From: BRH-c54 sp965284565
GTDB lineage: Bacteria > Bacteroidota > Bacteroidia > Flavobacteriales_E > Vicingaceae
Assembly: GCA_965284565.1 (NCBI GenBank)
Contig: OZ260100.1
Coordinates: 1,426,001-1,490,000 of the forward strand
DNA length: 64,000 bases
Direction of reading: 5' to 3'
Below the pieces are notes generated by a model. The model worked only from the letters and a program-made list of their open reading frames with translations, was not told the origin of the DNA and did not search any database. The first letter of the stretch is position 1. Every line of letters begins with the position of its first letter. The position numbers and the translations under genes were made by a program. Positions 34,435 through 42,768 of the stretch are shown in pieces.

Positions 34435-36554
34435 TCTTTAATCAATGTAGGTTTCGATAAATATTGAACTTCATTTTTTGTAATTAATTTAATAAGCTTT
34501 TTATCATTTGTCAATTCAATTTTATCATATAAAAAAGGTAATATTTCTGTGTTTTCAATTGATATAAGCCCTTTTTTACCATCTTTTTCAGCAATAAATA
34601 GGTTCGGTAAAAACCGTTCTATTAAGTTATATTCTGCAGGAATAATATAAGTGCCTTTAGTGTTAATAATCCCATATTTATCTACAAATTTGACTATAGC
34701 CACATCATCAATAAATTCACCAGCAATAGTAAAATTGTATGGGATTTTAAGTTTGGAATTAAAATCACAATAACCCCATTTTCCGTGTCTTTTTATGGCA
34801 ATTAATTCTTTAGAGATAACACCAATATCTTCAAATAAAGCAGGAATAACTTTTTTCCCAGTAGTATCTATTAACCCCATTTTCCCTTCCGTCATTTGTC
34901 TAGCATAGCCTCTATCACTAAATAATGCCCAGTTCAAAACACCATCTTGATATGGAATAGTGGGTTCAATAATCATCGTTCCATTAGTATTTACATAACC
35001 GTAAAGATTATCTTTTACTATAATCGCTAAACTATTTTCGGGTTCAGTAATTTGCGTATAAATTGGAGCTAAAATGCTATCACCTCTACTATTAATAACA
35101 CCGTAAAACTGATTTGACTTAATACGAATAAATTCATCTGCTAAGTTGTCTATCCAATCGTAAATAGGCTTTACAACATAATATAAATTAGTATCGATAA
35201 TGCCATATCTGTTATCTTTAAAAACGTAGGCAATACCATTGTTAAAATATCCTACTGACTCGTATTCTAAACCAATTACAAGGTTACCGCTTGTGTTAAT
35301 AAATCCATACTTTTCATTTAGTCCAACAGCAATAAATTTATTTTTGGTTGTTCCAATTTCATCATACATTAATGGAACTATTTCCTCTCCTAATCGATTA
35401 ATTATCCCATATTTATCGTTAATTCCAACAACTGTTAATCCGTTAGAAAAATCTTCAGCTTCCTCATATTTAAAAGGAATGATAAGCTGATTAGTTTTAT
35501 CTATAAAACCTATTTTTCCGTTCGAACCTACCAAAGTAAGTCCTTCTTTAAAGTTGTTTGCAAAATCGTAAGTTGGCGGAATTACTTCTTGCAAATGCTC
35601 ATTTATAAATCCCCATTTATTGTTTTTCATAAAAGGATAAAAAGCAGTTTTTGCTAACTGAAAATCTTTTACCAGTTCATCCTTAAAAGGATATTCGGGA
35701 TATGTTCTTAAAAAAGTTTTAATATTATCAGTATTAAAATTGATAATGGATAAATTATAAATATTTCTCCAAGCACTTGTTGTATAAGGGTTTTTTGGAT
35801 TAGACTTTATAAAGTTATAATAAGACTTTATTTTTTTATCAGCGGTAGAAAGTTCGTAAATGGTTCTTTCGGCTTCTGGTACAAATGGATTGTTAGGATT
35901 GTGCTGGATAAATTTTAAATTGTTTTCTATAGTATTGGGTTGAGTAAACTCTTTGTAGATTAAAGTATCTAAAATATTTTTTGCAATAGTAACTTCATTA
36001 GCATAAGGATAAGTATTAATAAAATGTTGAATTGCTTCAGAATTCTGTTGTTTTTTAGCTAGGTTAAAAGCGATTTCATTTCTTAATAAAATAGCAGAAT
36101 CAATTTGTTTTGCTCCAATATTACAATCAATAAATTTAGTATAAGCAGTAATAGTGTGTTCGTTTTTAGCTATTTCAAAACATTTTTTATCAATTAATAA
36201 CTGGTGTGTAAAGATACTTGATGAGTCAACTCCAAAAACCAGCAATTTTTCTTTTTTCTTTGGGGTTAATTTTGGAAAGTAGAAAGTAGCTTCTTGAATA
36301 TAATATAAAGCCGAATCTATATTATGGAAAGGATTGTTGTTTCTGTAATAAATTATGCTAAGTCCATAAGAAGCTGGCACAGGGTTTTTCTTCAATGATT
36401 TTTCAAAGTATTTTTTGGCTTTAAAATAGTCATGAACTTCTAAAGCTGTAAAACTTTTAGTTAATTTACTGCTAAATAAACCTTGTGAAAACCCAGTTGT
36501 AGCAATGGTTAAGAGAATGCTCAATATAAGTGTTTTGGTAGAAATTAAAAACAT
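34431..36554 (-). CDS. Secreted/periplasmic WG-repeat protein with N-terminal TPR-like region
   Basis: 707 aa from the ATG at 36554, which gives a signal peptide ending TTGFS before QGL. The longer frame (to 36641) would overlap the divergent mltF-like gene and adds an unlikely leader. Residues about 30-290 are helical and TPR-like. From about 300 to the end there are some eleven WG repeats (NNKWGFI, NGKIGFI, NDKYGII, NEKYGFI, DNRYGII, NQFYGVI, DNLYGYV, EGKMGLI, HGKWGYC, VDKYGII, DGKKGLI), likely a beta-propeller-like scaffold. Function is unknown; probably protein-protein or ligand binding in the envelope. Confidence 0.85.
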   Translation of the reverse strand: MFLISTKTLILSILLTIATTGFSQGLFSSKLTKSFTALEVHDYFKAKKYFEKSLKKNPVPASYGLSIIYYRNNNPFHNIDSALYYIQEATFYFPKLTPKKKEKLLVFGVDSSSIFTHQLLIDKKCFEIAKNEHTITAYTKFIDCNIGAKQIDSAILLRNEIAFNLAKKQQNSEAIQHFINTYPYANEVTIAKNILDTLIYKEFTQPNTIENNLKFIQHNPNNPFVPEAERTIYELSTADKKIKSYYNFIKSNPKNPYTTSAWRNIYNLSIINFNTDNIKTFLRTYPEYPFKDELVKDFQLAKTAFYPFMKNNKWGFINEHLQEVIPPTYDFANNFKEGLTLVGSNGKIGFIDKTNQLIIPFKYEEAEDFSNGLTVVGINDKYGIINRLGEEIVPLMYDEIGTTKNKFIAVGLNEKYGFINTSGNLVIGLEYESVGYFNNGIAYVFKDNRYGIIDTNLYYVVKPIYDWIDNLADEFIRIKSNQFYGVINSRGDSILAPIYTQITEPENSLAIIVKDNLYGYVNTNGTMIIEPTIPYQDGVLNWALFSDRGYARQMTEGKMGLIDTTGKKVIPALFEDIGVISKELIAIKRHGKWGYCDFNSKLKIPYNFTIAGEFIDDVAIVKFVDKYGIINTKGTYIIPAEYNLIERFLPNLFIAEKDGKKGLISIENTEILPFLYDKIELTNDKKLIKLITKNEVQYLSKPTLIKE

Positions 36555-36588
36555 TTTTTGAAAAGCCAACGTATTAAACACTTGTTGA

Positions 36589-38052
36589 ATGTTTTTTATG
36601 ACGAAAAAAGTCTCATATATATTAATTTTAGTTTTAAGCATTTCTTTGTTTAGCTGTAAAGAAGTTATGGTTAATGAATCTAAGCTGCCTCGTCCTGTAA
36701 AAAAAGATTTAAAGGAGATTAGAGCTGACGGTAAAATTAAGGCTTTAATTAATTATAGTGCAACAAGTTATTTTATTTATCGAGGACAACCTATGGGTTT
36801 TGAGTACGAGTTGTTAAATCAATATGCTAAAAGTCAAGGAGTAGAGCTAGAAGTTATTCCAATAAAAAATATGGATAGTGTGTTTATTCACCTGAATAAT
36901 GGTGTAGGTGACCTTGTTGCCGCTAATTTAACGGTTACTTTAGACAGAAAAAAGCAAGTTGATTTTTCGCAGCCAATTTTATTTACAAAACAGGTACTAG
37001 TTCAGCGTAAGCCCGAAAACTGGAGAAAACTTTCTAAAAAATCGCTTAAAGACTCTTTGATAAACTCTCCTTTAGAGTTAGGTGGAAAAACAATTTATGT
37101 AAGAAGAGAGTCATCTTTTTATGAACGTTTGAATAGCTTATCAAAAGAAATTGGCGAGAAAATTAAAGTTGAAGTAGTTCCTGGTGAAGTTTCTATGGAA
37201 CAACTAATTGAACAAGTAGCTCAAGGAACAATAGATTACACGGTTGCTGATAAAAATATTGCTTTAGTAAACGAATGGCAATACCCTAATATTGATGCAA
37301 GGGTAGAGGTAAGTAACGAACAACAAATAGCCTTTGCTCTTAGAAAAAATAGTGATAGCTTAACGGCTTCTATTAATAACTGGCTAAAAGCTTATCAAAA
37401 GACTGTTGCTTTTAAGCTGTTATATAAAAAATATTATGATAACCGATCACAACATGGTAAACGAATTAATGATGAGTCGTTTACATTGAGTAGCGGACAG
37501 CTTACTCCATATGATGAAACATTAAAAAAATATGCGCCACAAATACCTTGGGATTGGGAGTTAGTGGCAGCATTAATTTATCAAGAATCTAGGTTTAATA
37601 ATAATGCGTTAGGCTGGGGCAATTCTTTTGGGGTGATGCAGTTTATGCCTGTAACAGGTGCCAAATATGGGGTTGACTCTACTTCTTCAGCTCATGAAAA
37701 CATTAAAGCAGGAGTAAAATATATTCGTTATTTAAGTAGAATGTGGGAAGACAAAATTGCAGACTCTACCGAAAGGGTAAAATATGTTTTAGCGAGTTAT
37801 AATGTTGGTCCCGGACATGTTTTTGATGCTTATCGTTTAGCACAGAAATACAATAAAAATCCTCAGCTTTGGAAGGACGTTAGTTATTTTCTAAAAAATA
37901 AATCTAAGCCAAAATATTATAAAGATGAAGTGGTCAAACACGGCTACTGTAAAGGACATATTACTTACAAATATGTAAAAGAAATTATGGAACGTTATCA
38001 ACACTATAAAATAGCCATAGAAACACATCAGGAAGTGTTGGTTGAGCGTTAG
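36589..38052 (+). CDS. Membrane-bound lytic murein transglycosylase F-like lipoprotein
   Basis: 487 aa (484 if the second ATG at 36598 is used). Lipobox SLFSC puts the anchor near residue 23. Residues about 45-290 form an SBP_bac_3 solute-binding domain; residues about 318-460 an SLT domain with catalytic Glu in ALIYQESRFN, then GVMQFMPVTG and ASYNVGPGHV. This is the MltF architecture: murein cleavage regulated by a periplasmic ligand-binding module. It is divergent from the WG-repeat gene, with only 34 nt between start codons, so the two share one control region. Confidence 0.92.
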   Translation: MFFMTKKVSYILILVLSISLFSCKEVMVNESKLPRPVKKDLKEIRADGKIKALINYSATSYFIYRGQPMGFEYELLNQYAKSQGVELEVIPIKNMDSVFIHLNNGVGDLVAANLTVTLDRKKQVDFSQPILFTKQVLVQRKPENWRKLSKKSLKDSLINSPLELGGKTIYVRRESSFYERLNSLSKEIGEKIKVEVVPGEVSMEQLIEQVAQGTIDYTVADKNIALVNEWQYPNIDARVEVSNEQQIAFALRKNSDSLTASINNWLKAYQKTVAFKLLYKKYYDNRSQHGKRINDESFTLSSGQLTPYDETLKKYAPQIPWDWELVAALIYQESRFNNNALGWGNSFGVMQFMPVTGAKYGVDSTSSAHENIKAGVKYIRYLSRMWEDKIADSTERVKYVLASYNVGPGHVFDAYRLAQKYNKNPQLWKDVSYFLKNKSKPKYYKDEVVKHGYCKGHITYKYVKEIMERYQHYKIAIETHQEVLVER

Positions 38053-38163
38053 AATAATTTAAACCTAATAATCTTTATGAGAAAAATGGTTGCTTATAAA
38101 TGGTTTGAATTTAAAAGAATAATAGAACTCAGGCTATTGTAAATTCATATTAATGAATTAAAA

Positions 38164-40104
38164 TTACTCCACAATAACAATCCCCAATTTGTCAGAAAGT
38201 TGGGCTTTAACTTGCTCTAGCATCATAATTTTTTGGATAATTTTTAGTTGATTTTCATCATCAACTCCTTTTAGTTCATCTTGTGTTTTTTTAATAAGGT
38301 GTTTTACTTTACATAATTTAAAAGCATGTACAGAGTTGATAACAGCTATTTCGAGTTGGTTGTTTTCCGTGTTTACGGTAATATTATGTTTCCCCCAATC
38401 GTTTAATTCATATTTTGTTGAAAGCAAGTCTATTGCGGCATCTTTTATAGCGTTATTTTCATGTTGAATTAAAGTTTGCTGAGACAATATTTTTTCATCT
38501 TTAAGATGTGAATTGTAAAGCATAAAAATATCTTGAAAAACAGGCGTGGTAAACTCAATTTCATCACCCAATAAAGAGTGAACTATGTAAGTAACTATCG
38601 GAATTTCTCTTGTTTCTTCTTTTTCTTCTTGTATTACTTTAACTTTTATTTGTTGGTCGGCATAATTAATTAGCAAACGAATAATTTCTCTTTCCCAATT
38701 TAATAAATCTGTATTTGAAGCGTCTTTTTTTTCGTGTTGTGTAAACGATTTGTAATCTGTTTCAGCAATAACTCCTTCTGAAGAGGAAGATTGTTTAGTA
38801 TATTTTTTTCTAAGAATTTTGTTTGTTTCATTAATAAGAGCTTGCTCTGGAATTTCTAATAAAACACTGCATTCTTTGGTATAAACAGCTCTTTTGATTT
38901 GGTCGGGAATAAGGGCAATGCTACTTACGATGTCTTTAATAAGCTCTGCTCTTTTTATTGGGTCTTTACCCGACTCTTCTAATAAAACACTTATTTTAAA
39001 CTGAATAAAATCTTGAGCTTTTTCTCCAATATATTCTTTTAGTTCTTCGGTTGTAGCTTTTTTAGCATACGAATCTGGATCTTCACCATCAGGAAAAAGC
39101 ACTACTCTAACATTCATGCCTTCCTGCAAAATCATGTCAATTCCTCTAAAAGAAGCTTTAATTCCAGCAATGTCACCATCATAAAGTATGGTAATGTTTT
39201 TAGTGTATCTGCTAATTAACCTAATTTGTCCTTCGGTAAGAGAAGTTCCAGAAGAAGCCACCACGTTTTCTACTCCAGCTTGAGATAAAGAAATTACATC
39301 GGTATAACCTTCTACTAAAAAACAATTGTCTTCATGTGTAATACTTTTTTTGGCAAAATAAATTCCATAAAGCACATTACTCTTATCGTAAATTTCCGAT
39401 TCAGGAGAGTTAATGTATTTAGCTGCTTTTTTGTCATTGGTTAAAATTCTTCCACCAAAACCTAAAACCCTACCAGATAGGTTGTGAATAGGAAACATTA
39501 CCCTACCTTTAAACCTATCAAATTTTTTATTTTCTTTAACTATGGTTAGCCCCGATTTTTCTAAATATTTAATATCGTAACCTGCGTTTTGGGCTTCATC
39601 AGTAAAGGCGGTCCATTCATCAGTACTATAGCCTAACTGAAATTTTTCTATGGTTTCGGGCGTAAAGCCTCTTTCTTCAAAGTAACTTACCCCTATAGCT
39701 TTGCCTTTGTCGGTATTAAGCAGTTCATTAGCAAAATATTTGGCAGCAAAATTAGAAACAATGTAAAGGCTTTCTTTTTCGTTGGCAGCCTGTATTTGAG
39801 CATCACTTTGCTCTTCTTCTTCAACTTCAATTTGGTATTTGTCGGCTAGGTATTTAAGTGCTTCAGGGTAGGTATAATGCTCGTGCTCCATTATAAAATT
39901 TACGGAGTTTCCGGCTTTGCCGCATCCAAAACACTTATAAATTCCTTTAGCAGGAGAAACAGTAAAAGAGGGAGTTTTTTCGTTATGAAAAGGGCAATTA
40001 CCCAAATAATTTGCACCTCTTTTTTTAAGTGTAACAAAGTCGCCTACAACATCTTCAATAATGCAGGCGTTAAAAATTTCATCTATGGTATCCTTTGGGA
40101 TCAT
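38164..40104 (-). CDS. dnaG: DNA primase
   Basis: 646 aa. The N-terminal CHC2 zinc ribbon (C-x2-H at NCPFHNEKTPSF, C-x2-C at YKCFGCGKAG) is followed by the RNA polymerase core and a TOPRIM domain (LVEGYTDVISLSQAG, ILYDGDIAGIKAS, FPDGEDPDSY). The C-terminal ~200 residues should bind the replicative helicase. It synthesises RNA primers for lagging-strand replication. It is not next to rpsU or rpoD as in gammaproteobacteria; the next gene downstream on the minus strand is absent and the upstream gene is a MORN-type lipoprotein. Confidence 0.96.
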   Translation of the reverse strand: MIPKDTIDEIFNACIIEDVVGDFVTLKKRGANYLGNCPFHNEKTPSFTVSPAKGIYKCFGCGKAGNSVNFIMEHEHYTYPEALKYLADKYQIEVEEEEQSDAQIQAANEKESLYIVSNFAAKYFANELLNTDKGKAIGVSYFEERGFTPETIEKFQLGYSTDEWTAFTDEAQNAGYDIKYLEKSGLTIVKENKKFDRFKGRVMFPIHNLSGRVLGFGGRILTNDKKAAKYINSPESEIYDKSNVLYGIYFAKKSITHEDNCFLVEGYTDVISLSQAGVENVVASSGTSLTEGQIRLISRYTKNITILYDGDIAGIKASFRGIDMILQEGMNVRVVLFPDGEDPDSYAKKATTEELKEYIGEKAQDFIQFKISVLLEESGKDPIKRAELIKDIVSSIALIPDQIKRAVYTKECSVLLEIPEQALINETNKILRKKYTKQSSSSEGVIAETDYKSFTQHEKKDASNTDLLNWEREIIRLLINYADQQIKVKVIQEEKEETREIPIVTYIVHSLLGDEIEFTTPVFQDIFMLYNSHLKDEKILSQQTLIQHENNAIKDAAIDLLSTKYELNDWGKHNITVNTENNQLEIAVINSVHAFKLCKVKHLIKKTQDELKGVDDENQLKIIQKIMMLEQVKAQLSDKLGIVIVE

Positions 40105-40110
40105 TAAGTT

Positions 40111-40536
40111 TTAATTAAATTTTTTTTCGCTATTCAAACTTCCGTCTTTACTGTAAAATTTCCACACTCCTGATTCTTTGCCATCGGTATAAAAACCTTC
40201 ATAAAGTTTATTACCATTTTCATGATAAACGATGGTAAATCCATTCCTTACTCCATCTACAAACTCTCCTTCACTTTGTTTTTTGCCCGATTTAAAATAT
40301 GCTACCCAAACACCATGTCTGAGATTGTTTTTAATTGGACCTTTCATTTTTAGTTCTCCTGTAGGAAATAGTATTTTTTCTTCAAACTTAATCTCTTGTT
40401 GGTTTTCATCTAATTTATAGATGCCAACTACTTTTGGAGATTTGTCTGGATAAGTTTCTTCTGTTTTTTCAATGTAATTTTCTTTACAAGAAAAGAGCAG
40501 TAACGTTAAGATAATTAAACTAACTATTTTTCGCAT
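40111..40536 (-). CDS. MORN-repeat (YwqK-like) lipoprotein
   Basis: 141 aa. Signal peptide with lipobox LLFSC, anchored Cys 17. The mature part has three to four MORN-like repeats (FPTGELKMKGPIKNNLRHGVWVAY, GKKQSEGEFVDGVRNG, NGNKLYEGFYTDGKESGVWKFY). Databases often label this family 'YwqK antitoxin', but nothing here indicates a toxin-antitoxin pair. It lies 6 nt before dnaG on the same strand, so the two are probably cotranscribed. Function unknown. Confidence 0.82.
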   Translation of the reverse strand: MRKIVSLIILTLLLFSCKENYIEKTEETYPDKSPKVVGIYKLDENQQEIKFEEKILFPTGELKMKGPIKNNLRHGVWVAYFKSGKKQSEGEFVDGVRNGFTIVYHENGNKLYEGFYTDGKESGVWKFYSKDGSLNSEKKFN

Positions 40537-40597
40537 AATTAACTATTTTTGATGATTTTCATCCGTAAAATTACGCTTTATTCGTCTTAAAATAAAC

Positions 40598-41290
40598 TTA
40601 CTTTTTTAATTGAAATTTAAGGTAATGAATACTGTGTCCTTTTTGAGAAAATAAGTTTTCATAAAAAGTTTTTATAGATAGAATATCACGAGTTTTTTCA
40701 TCTAAATCGGCAATTTTTTCGCCATATAAATTAAAGGTATGTTCTATTAAATGATAGTTATGTGCTTCAATTTCCTCTAAGGTGTATCTAAAAAAACCTT
40801 CATGATCTGTTTTTAGATGGATAATTCCTTTTGGTTTTAAAATTTGTTTGTATCTTTCAATAAATAAGGGAGAGGTTAGTCTTTTTCTTGCTAAACGATC
40901 TTTTGGTTGTGGGTCGGGAAAGGTAATCCAGATTTCATCTACTTCATTTTCATCAAATAAAGAGGTGATAAAATCTATTCTGGTTCGGATAAAAATAACA
41001 TTGTTCATGTTTTTTTCAAAGGATTCTTTAGCACCTTTCCAAATTCTATTGCCCTTAATATCTAGACCAATAAAGTTTTTATTAGGAAAGTGTTTTGCTA
41101 ATCCGACTGAATATTCGCCTTTGCCACATCCTAATTCTAATACAATAGGGTTGTTATTTTTAAAAATTTCTATATTCCATTTTCCTTTTAAATGGTAATT
41201 AGCATTTAATACTTCAGCAGTTTTTGGCTGGTAAACATTGCCAAATGTTAAGTTATCTGCCCACTTGGCTAATTTATTTTTTTGTCCCAT
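40598..41290 (-). CDS. trmB: tRNA (guanine-N7-)-methyltransferase
   Basis: 230 aa. SAM-binding motif VLELGCGKGEYSVGLAKHFP (about 51-70), then GLDIKGNRIW and the family-specific DEIWITFPDPQPKDRLARKRLTSP block, plus the HLKTDHEGFFRYT substrate region. It makes m7G46 in the variable loop of tRNA. Single gene 61 nt upstream of the MORN lipoprotein gene, same direction. Confidence 0.95.
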   Translation of the reverse strand: MGQKNKLAKWADNLTFGNVYQPKTAEVLNANYHLKGKWNIEIFKNNNPIVLELGCGKGEYSVGLAKHFPNKNFIGLDIKGNRIWKGAKESFEKNMNNVIFIRTRIDFITSLFDENEVDEIWITFPDPQPKDRLARKRLTSPLFIERYKQILKPKGIIHLKTDHEGFFRYTLEEIEAHNYHLIEHTFNLYGEKIADLDEKTRDILSIKTFYENLFSQKGHSIHYLKFQLKK

Positions 41291-41304
41291 TTTGCAAATT
41301 TGAT

Positions 41305-41343
41305 AAAAAAAAAGACTGTCATTTTAAAACGACAGTCTTTTTT
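41305..41343 (-). terminator. Intrinsic terminator of the Glu-rich lipoprotein gene
   Basis: AAAGACTGTC (41311-41320) pairs with GACAGTCTTT (41331-41340) around a 10-nt loop and is flanked by long A- and T-runs. It lies between the lipoprotein stop (41368) and trmB start (41290). Confidence 0.88.
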
Positions 41344-41367
41344 ATAAGATTAAATCTTATCTAATGC

Positions 41368-41637
41368 TTATTCAGCAGTTTCTTCAGCAGGAGCCTCAGT
41401 TTCTTCTTTAGGAGTTTCTTCTTCAGTAACTTCTTCTTCAGTAACTTCTTCTTCAGTAACTTCTTCTTCTACTTCAGCAGTTGGTTCTTCTTCAACAGCG
41501 TCTTCTAAGCCTTTCATTAAATCGTCAGCGATTTTTTGAGCTTCCGCTTCTGCTGCTGCTTTTTCTTCTTCTGATGGTCCGCATGCTACTAGAGAGAACA
41601 TACCTGCAACCATTAATAATGCTAATACTTTTTTCAT
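41368..41637 (-). CDS. Small glutamate-rich lipoprotein with tandem pentapeptide repeats
   Basis: 89 aa. Signal peptide with lipobox SLVAC (Cys 19), then CGPSEEEK. The mature 70 residues are about 45% Glu/Asp with Ala, Thr and Val, include an amphipathic Ala-rich helix (about 24-45) and a VTEEE pentapeptide repeated three times. Extremely acidic and probably disordered. No known family recognised. Its own terminator and an upstream gap suggest a monocistronic, possibly highly expressed unit. Function unknown. Confidence 0.8.
   Translation of the reverse strand: MKKVLALLMVAGMFSLVACGPSEEEKAAAEAEAQKIADDLMKGLEDAVEEEPTAEVEEEVTEEEVTEEEVTEEETPKEETEAPAEETAE
41416..41460. repeat. Three perfect 15-bp tandem repeats inside the Glu-rich lipoprotein gene
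   Basis: The unit TTCTTCTTCAGTAAC occurs at 41416-41430, 41431-41445 and 41446-41460, with a partial fourth copy following. Each unit encodes V-T-E-E-E on the minus strand, so copy-number change would keep the frame. Confidence 0.95.
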
Positions 41638-41745
41638 TTTAATTAATTGTTTTTGGTTATTGATTGATTTTTAGTTTCCTATTAGTCAAAATAGGTCACA
41701 AATGTAAACAAATATTTGTAAAATGCAAGGGAGATATGAAAAAAA

Positions 41746-42768
41746 TTATTTTTCGTTATAAATTACACCCAATACTGTTTCTCCAACAATTTTTAAAGTG
41801 CTTTTATCTATTACATCCATATTGTCATCATGAGTGTGCCACGACTGATGAAAACTACCTGTACTTTCTTCAAAATGAATGATGTCTATACTTGGTATGT
41901 TAGCAATTTCATTTACAAATTGATGATCGTCTGTTCCCACAAAATAAGTTTCTTTATCAACAAATACATGCTGATGACCTAATCTTTTGGCTACATCCCA
42001 AACTTTTCTTACAATGTTTGGGGCATATTTCATAGAAATACTTTCTTTGGTAAATTGTGGGTTTGGACCACCAACCATATCGAGTAAAATTCCAAAGTCT
42101 GCTTTATATCCAGGTATGTGAGGGTTTTTTGCCCAATATTGTGAGCCCAAACACCAAGTTTCTGCTGATGAAGTACTCATTAAGCTTGAAGGCTGTCCAT
42201 AATCTTCAGCATCAAAAAAGATAATGTCTATGCCAATTTCTGGCTGTGCAATATTTACCTGACGAGCTACTTCTAACAAAATTCCTACACCACTTGCTCC
42301 ATCATTAGCTCCTAAAATTGGTTTTGTTCTGTCTTTATCATCATGGTCGGCAAATGGTCGGGTATCCCAATGAGCAAATAATAAAATTCTTTTTGTTGCA
42401 GTTGGGTTGTACGTACCTATAATATTTTTTATGGTAATTTTTTTATTATTAAAAGTGGTTGCTTTTCCTTCTTGAACTTGAGTGGAAAAACCAAAAGAAG
42501 CTAATTTATTTTTTAAGAAAATAGCACATTTCCCATGAGCTTCATTATTAGGAAAACGAGGGCCGAAATCTACTTGTTGTTGTACATATAGGTAGGCAGA
42601 ATCTTCGTTAAAATTAGGTTTTTCAAGTGGAATAAAGGCAGTTTTAACTGGTTTTTCCGGTTGTGTTGTTTGTTGCTTTTCTTGCGTTTTTTCATCTTCA
42701 CAAGAAAAGATAACAATACTAAGTAATAAGAGAAAGAAATTATTTTTCCAATGTCCAGGTAGCACCAT
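41746..42768 (-). CDS. M28-family zinc enzyme, probable glutaminyl-peptide cyclotransferase (lipoprotein)
   Basis: 340 aa. Signal peptide with lipobox VIFSC (Cys 23). Metal-binding segments follow in M28 order: LFAHWDTRPFADHD (His, Asp), LGANDGASGVGIL (Asp), IIFFDAEDYGQP (Glu/Asp), ILLDMVGGPNP and, near the end, HQSWHTHDDNMDVID (His). The ETWCLGSQYWA motif and overall wording match mammalian-like glutaminyl cyclases of Bacteroidota rather than aminopeptidases. It would convert N-terminal Gln of exported proteins to pyroglutamate in the periplasm. The start overlaps the cysS 3' end by 29 nt. Confidence 0.82.
   Translation of the reverse strand: MVLPGHWKNNFFLLLLSIVIFSCEDEKTQEKQQTTQPEKPVKTAFIPLEKPNFNEDSAYLYVQQQVDFGPRFPNNEAHGKCAIFLKNKLASFGFSTQVQEGKATTFNNKKITIKNIIGTYNPTATKRILLFAHWDTRPFADHDDKDRTKPILGANDGASGVGILLEVARQVNIAQPEIGIDIIFFDAEDYGQPSSLMSTSSAETWCLGSQYWAKNPHIPGYKADFGILLDMVGGPNPQFTKESISMKYAPNIVRKVWDVAKRLGHQHVFVDKETYFVGTDDHQFVNEIANIPSIDIIHFEESTGSFHQSWHTHDDNMDVIDKSTLKIVGETVLGVIYNEK

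Noticed and set aside
35239..35490. Antisense open frame inside the WG-repeat gene
   Set aside because: It mirrors the repeat periodicity of the sense gene and has no independent support.
36555..36641. Longer start for the WG-repeat protein
   Set aside because: It would overlap the divergent mltF-like coding sequence and bury the signal peptide that starts at 36554.
40111..40536. Toxin-antitoxin interpretation of the YwqK-like MORN proteins (also 44324-45208)
   Set aside because: Both carry export signals and MORN repeats, neither has a small partner gene, and the antitoxin name is a database label.
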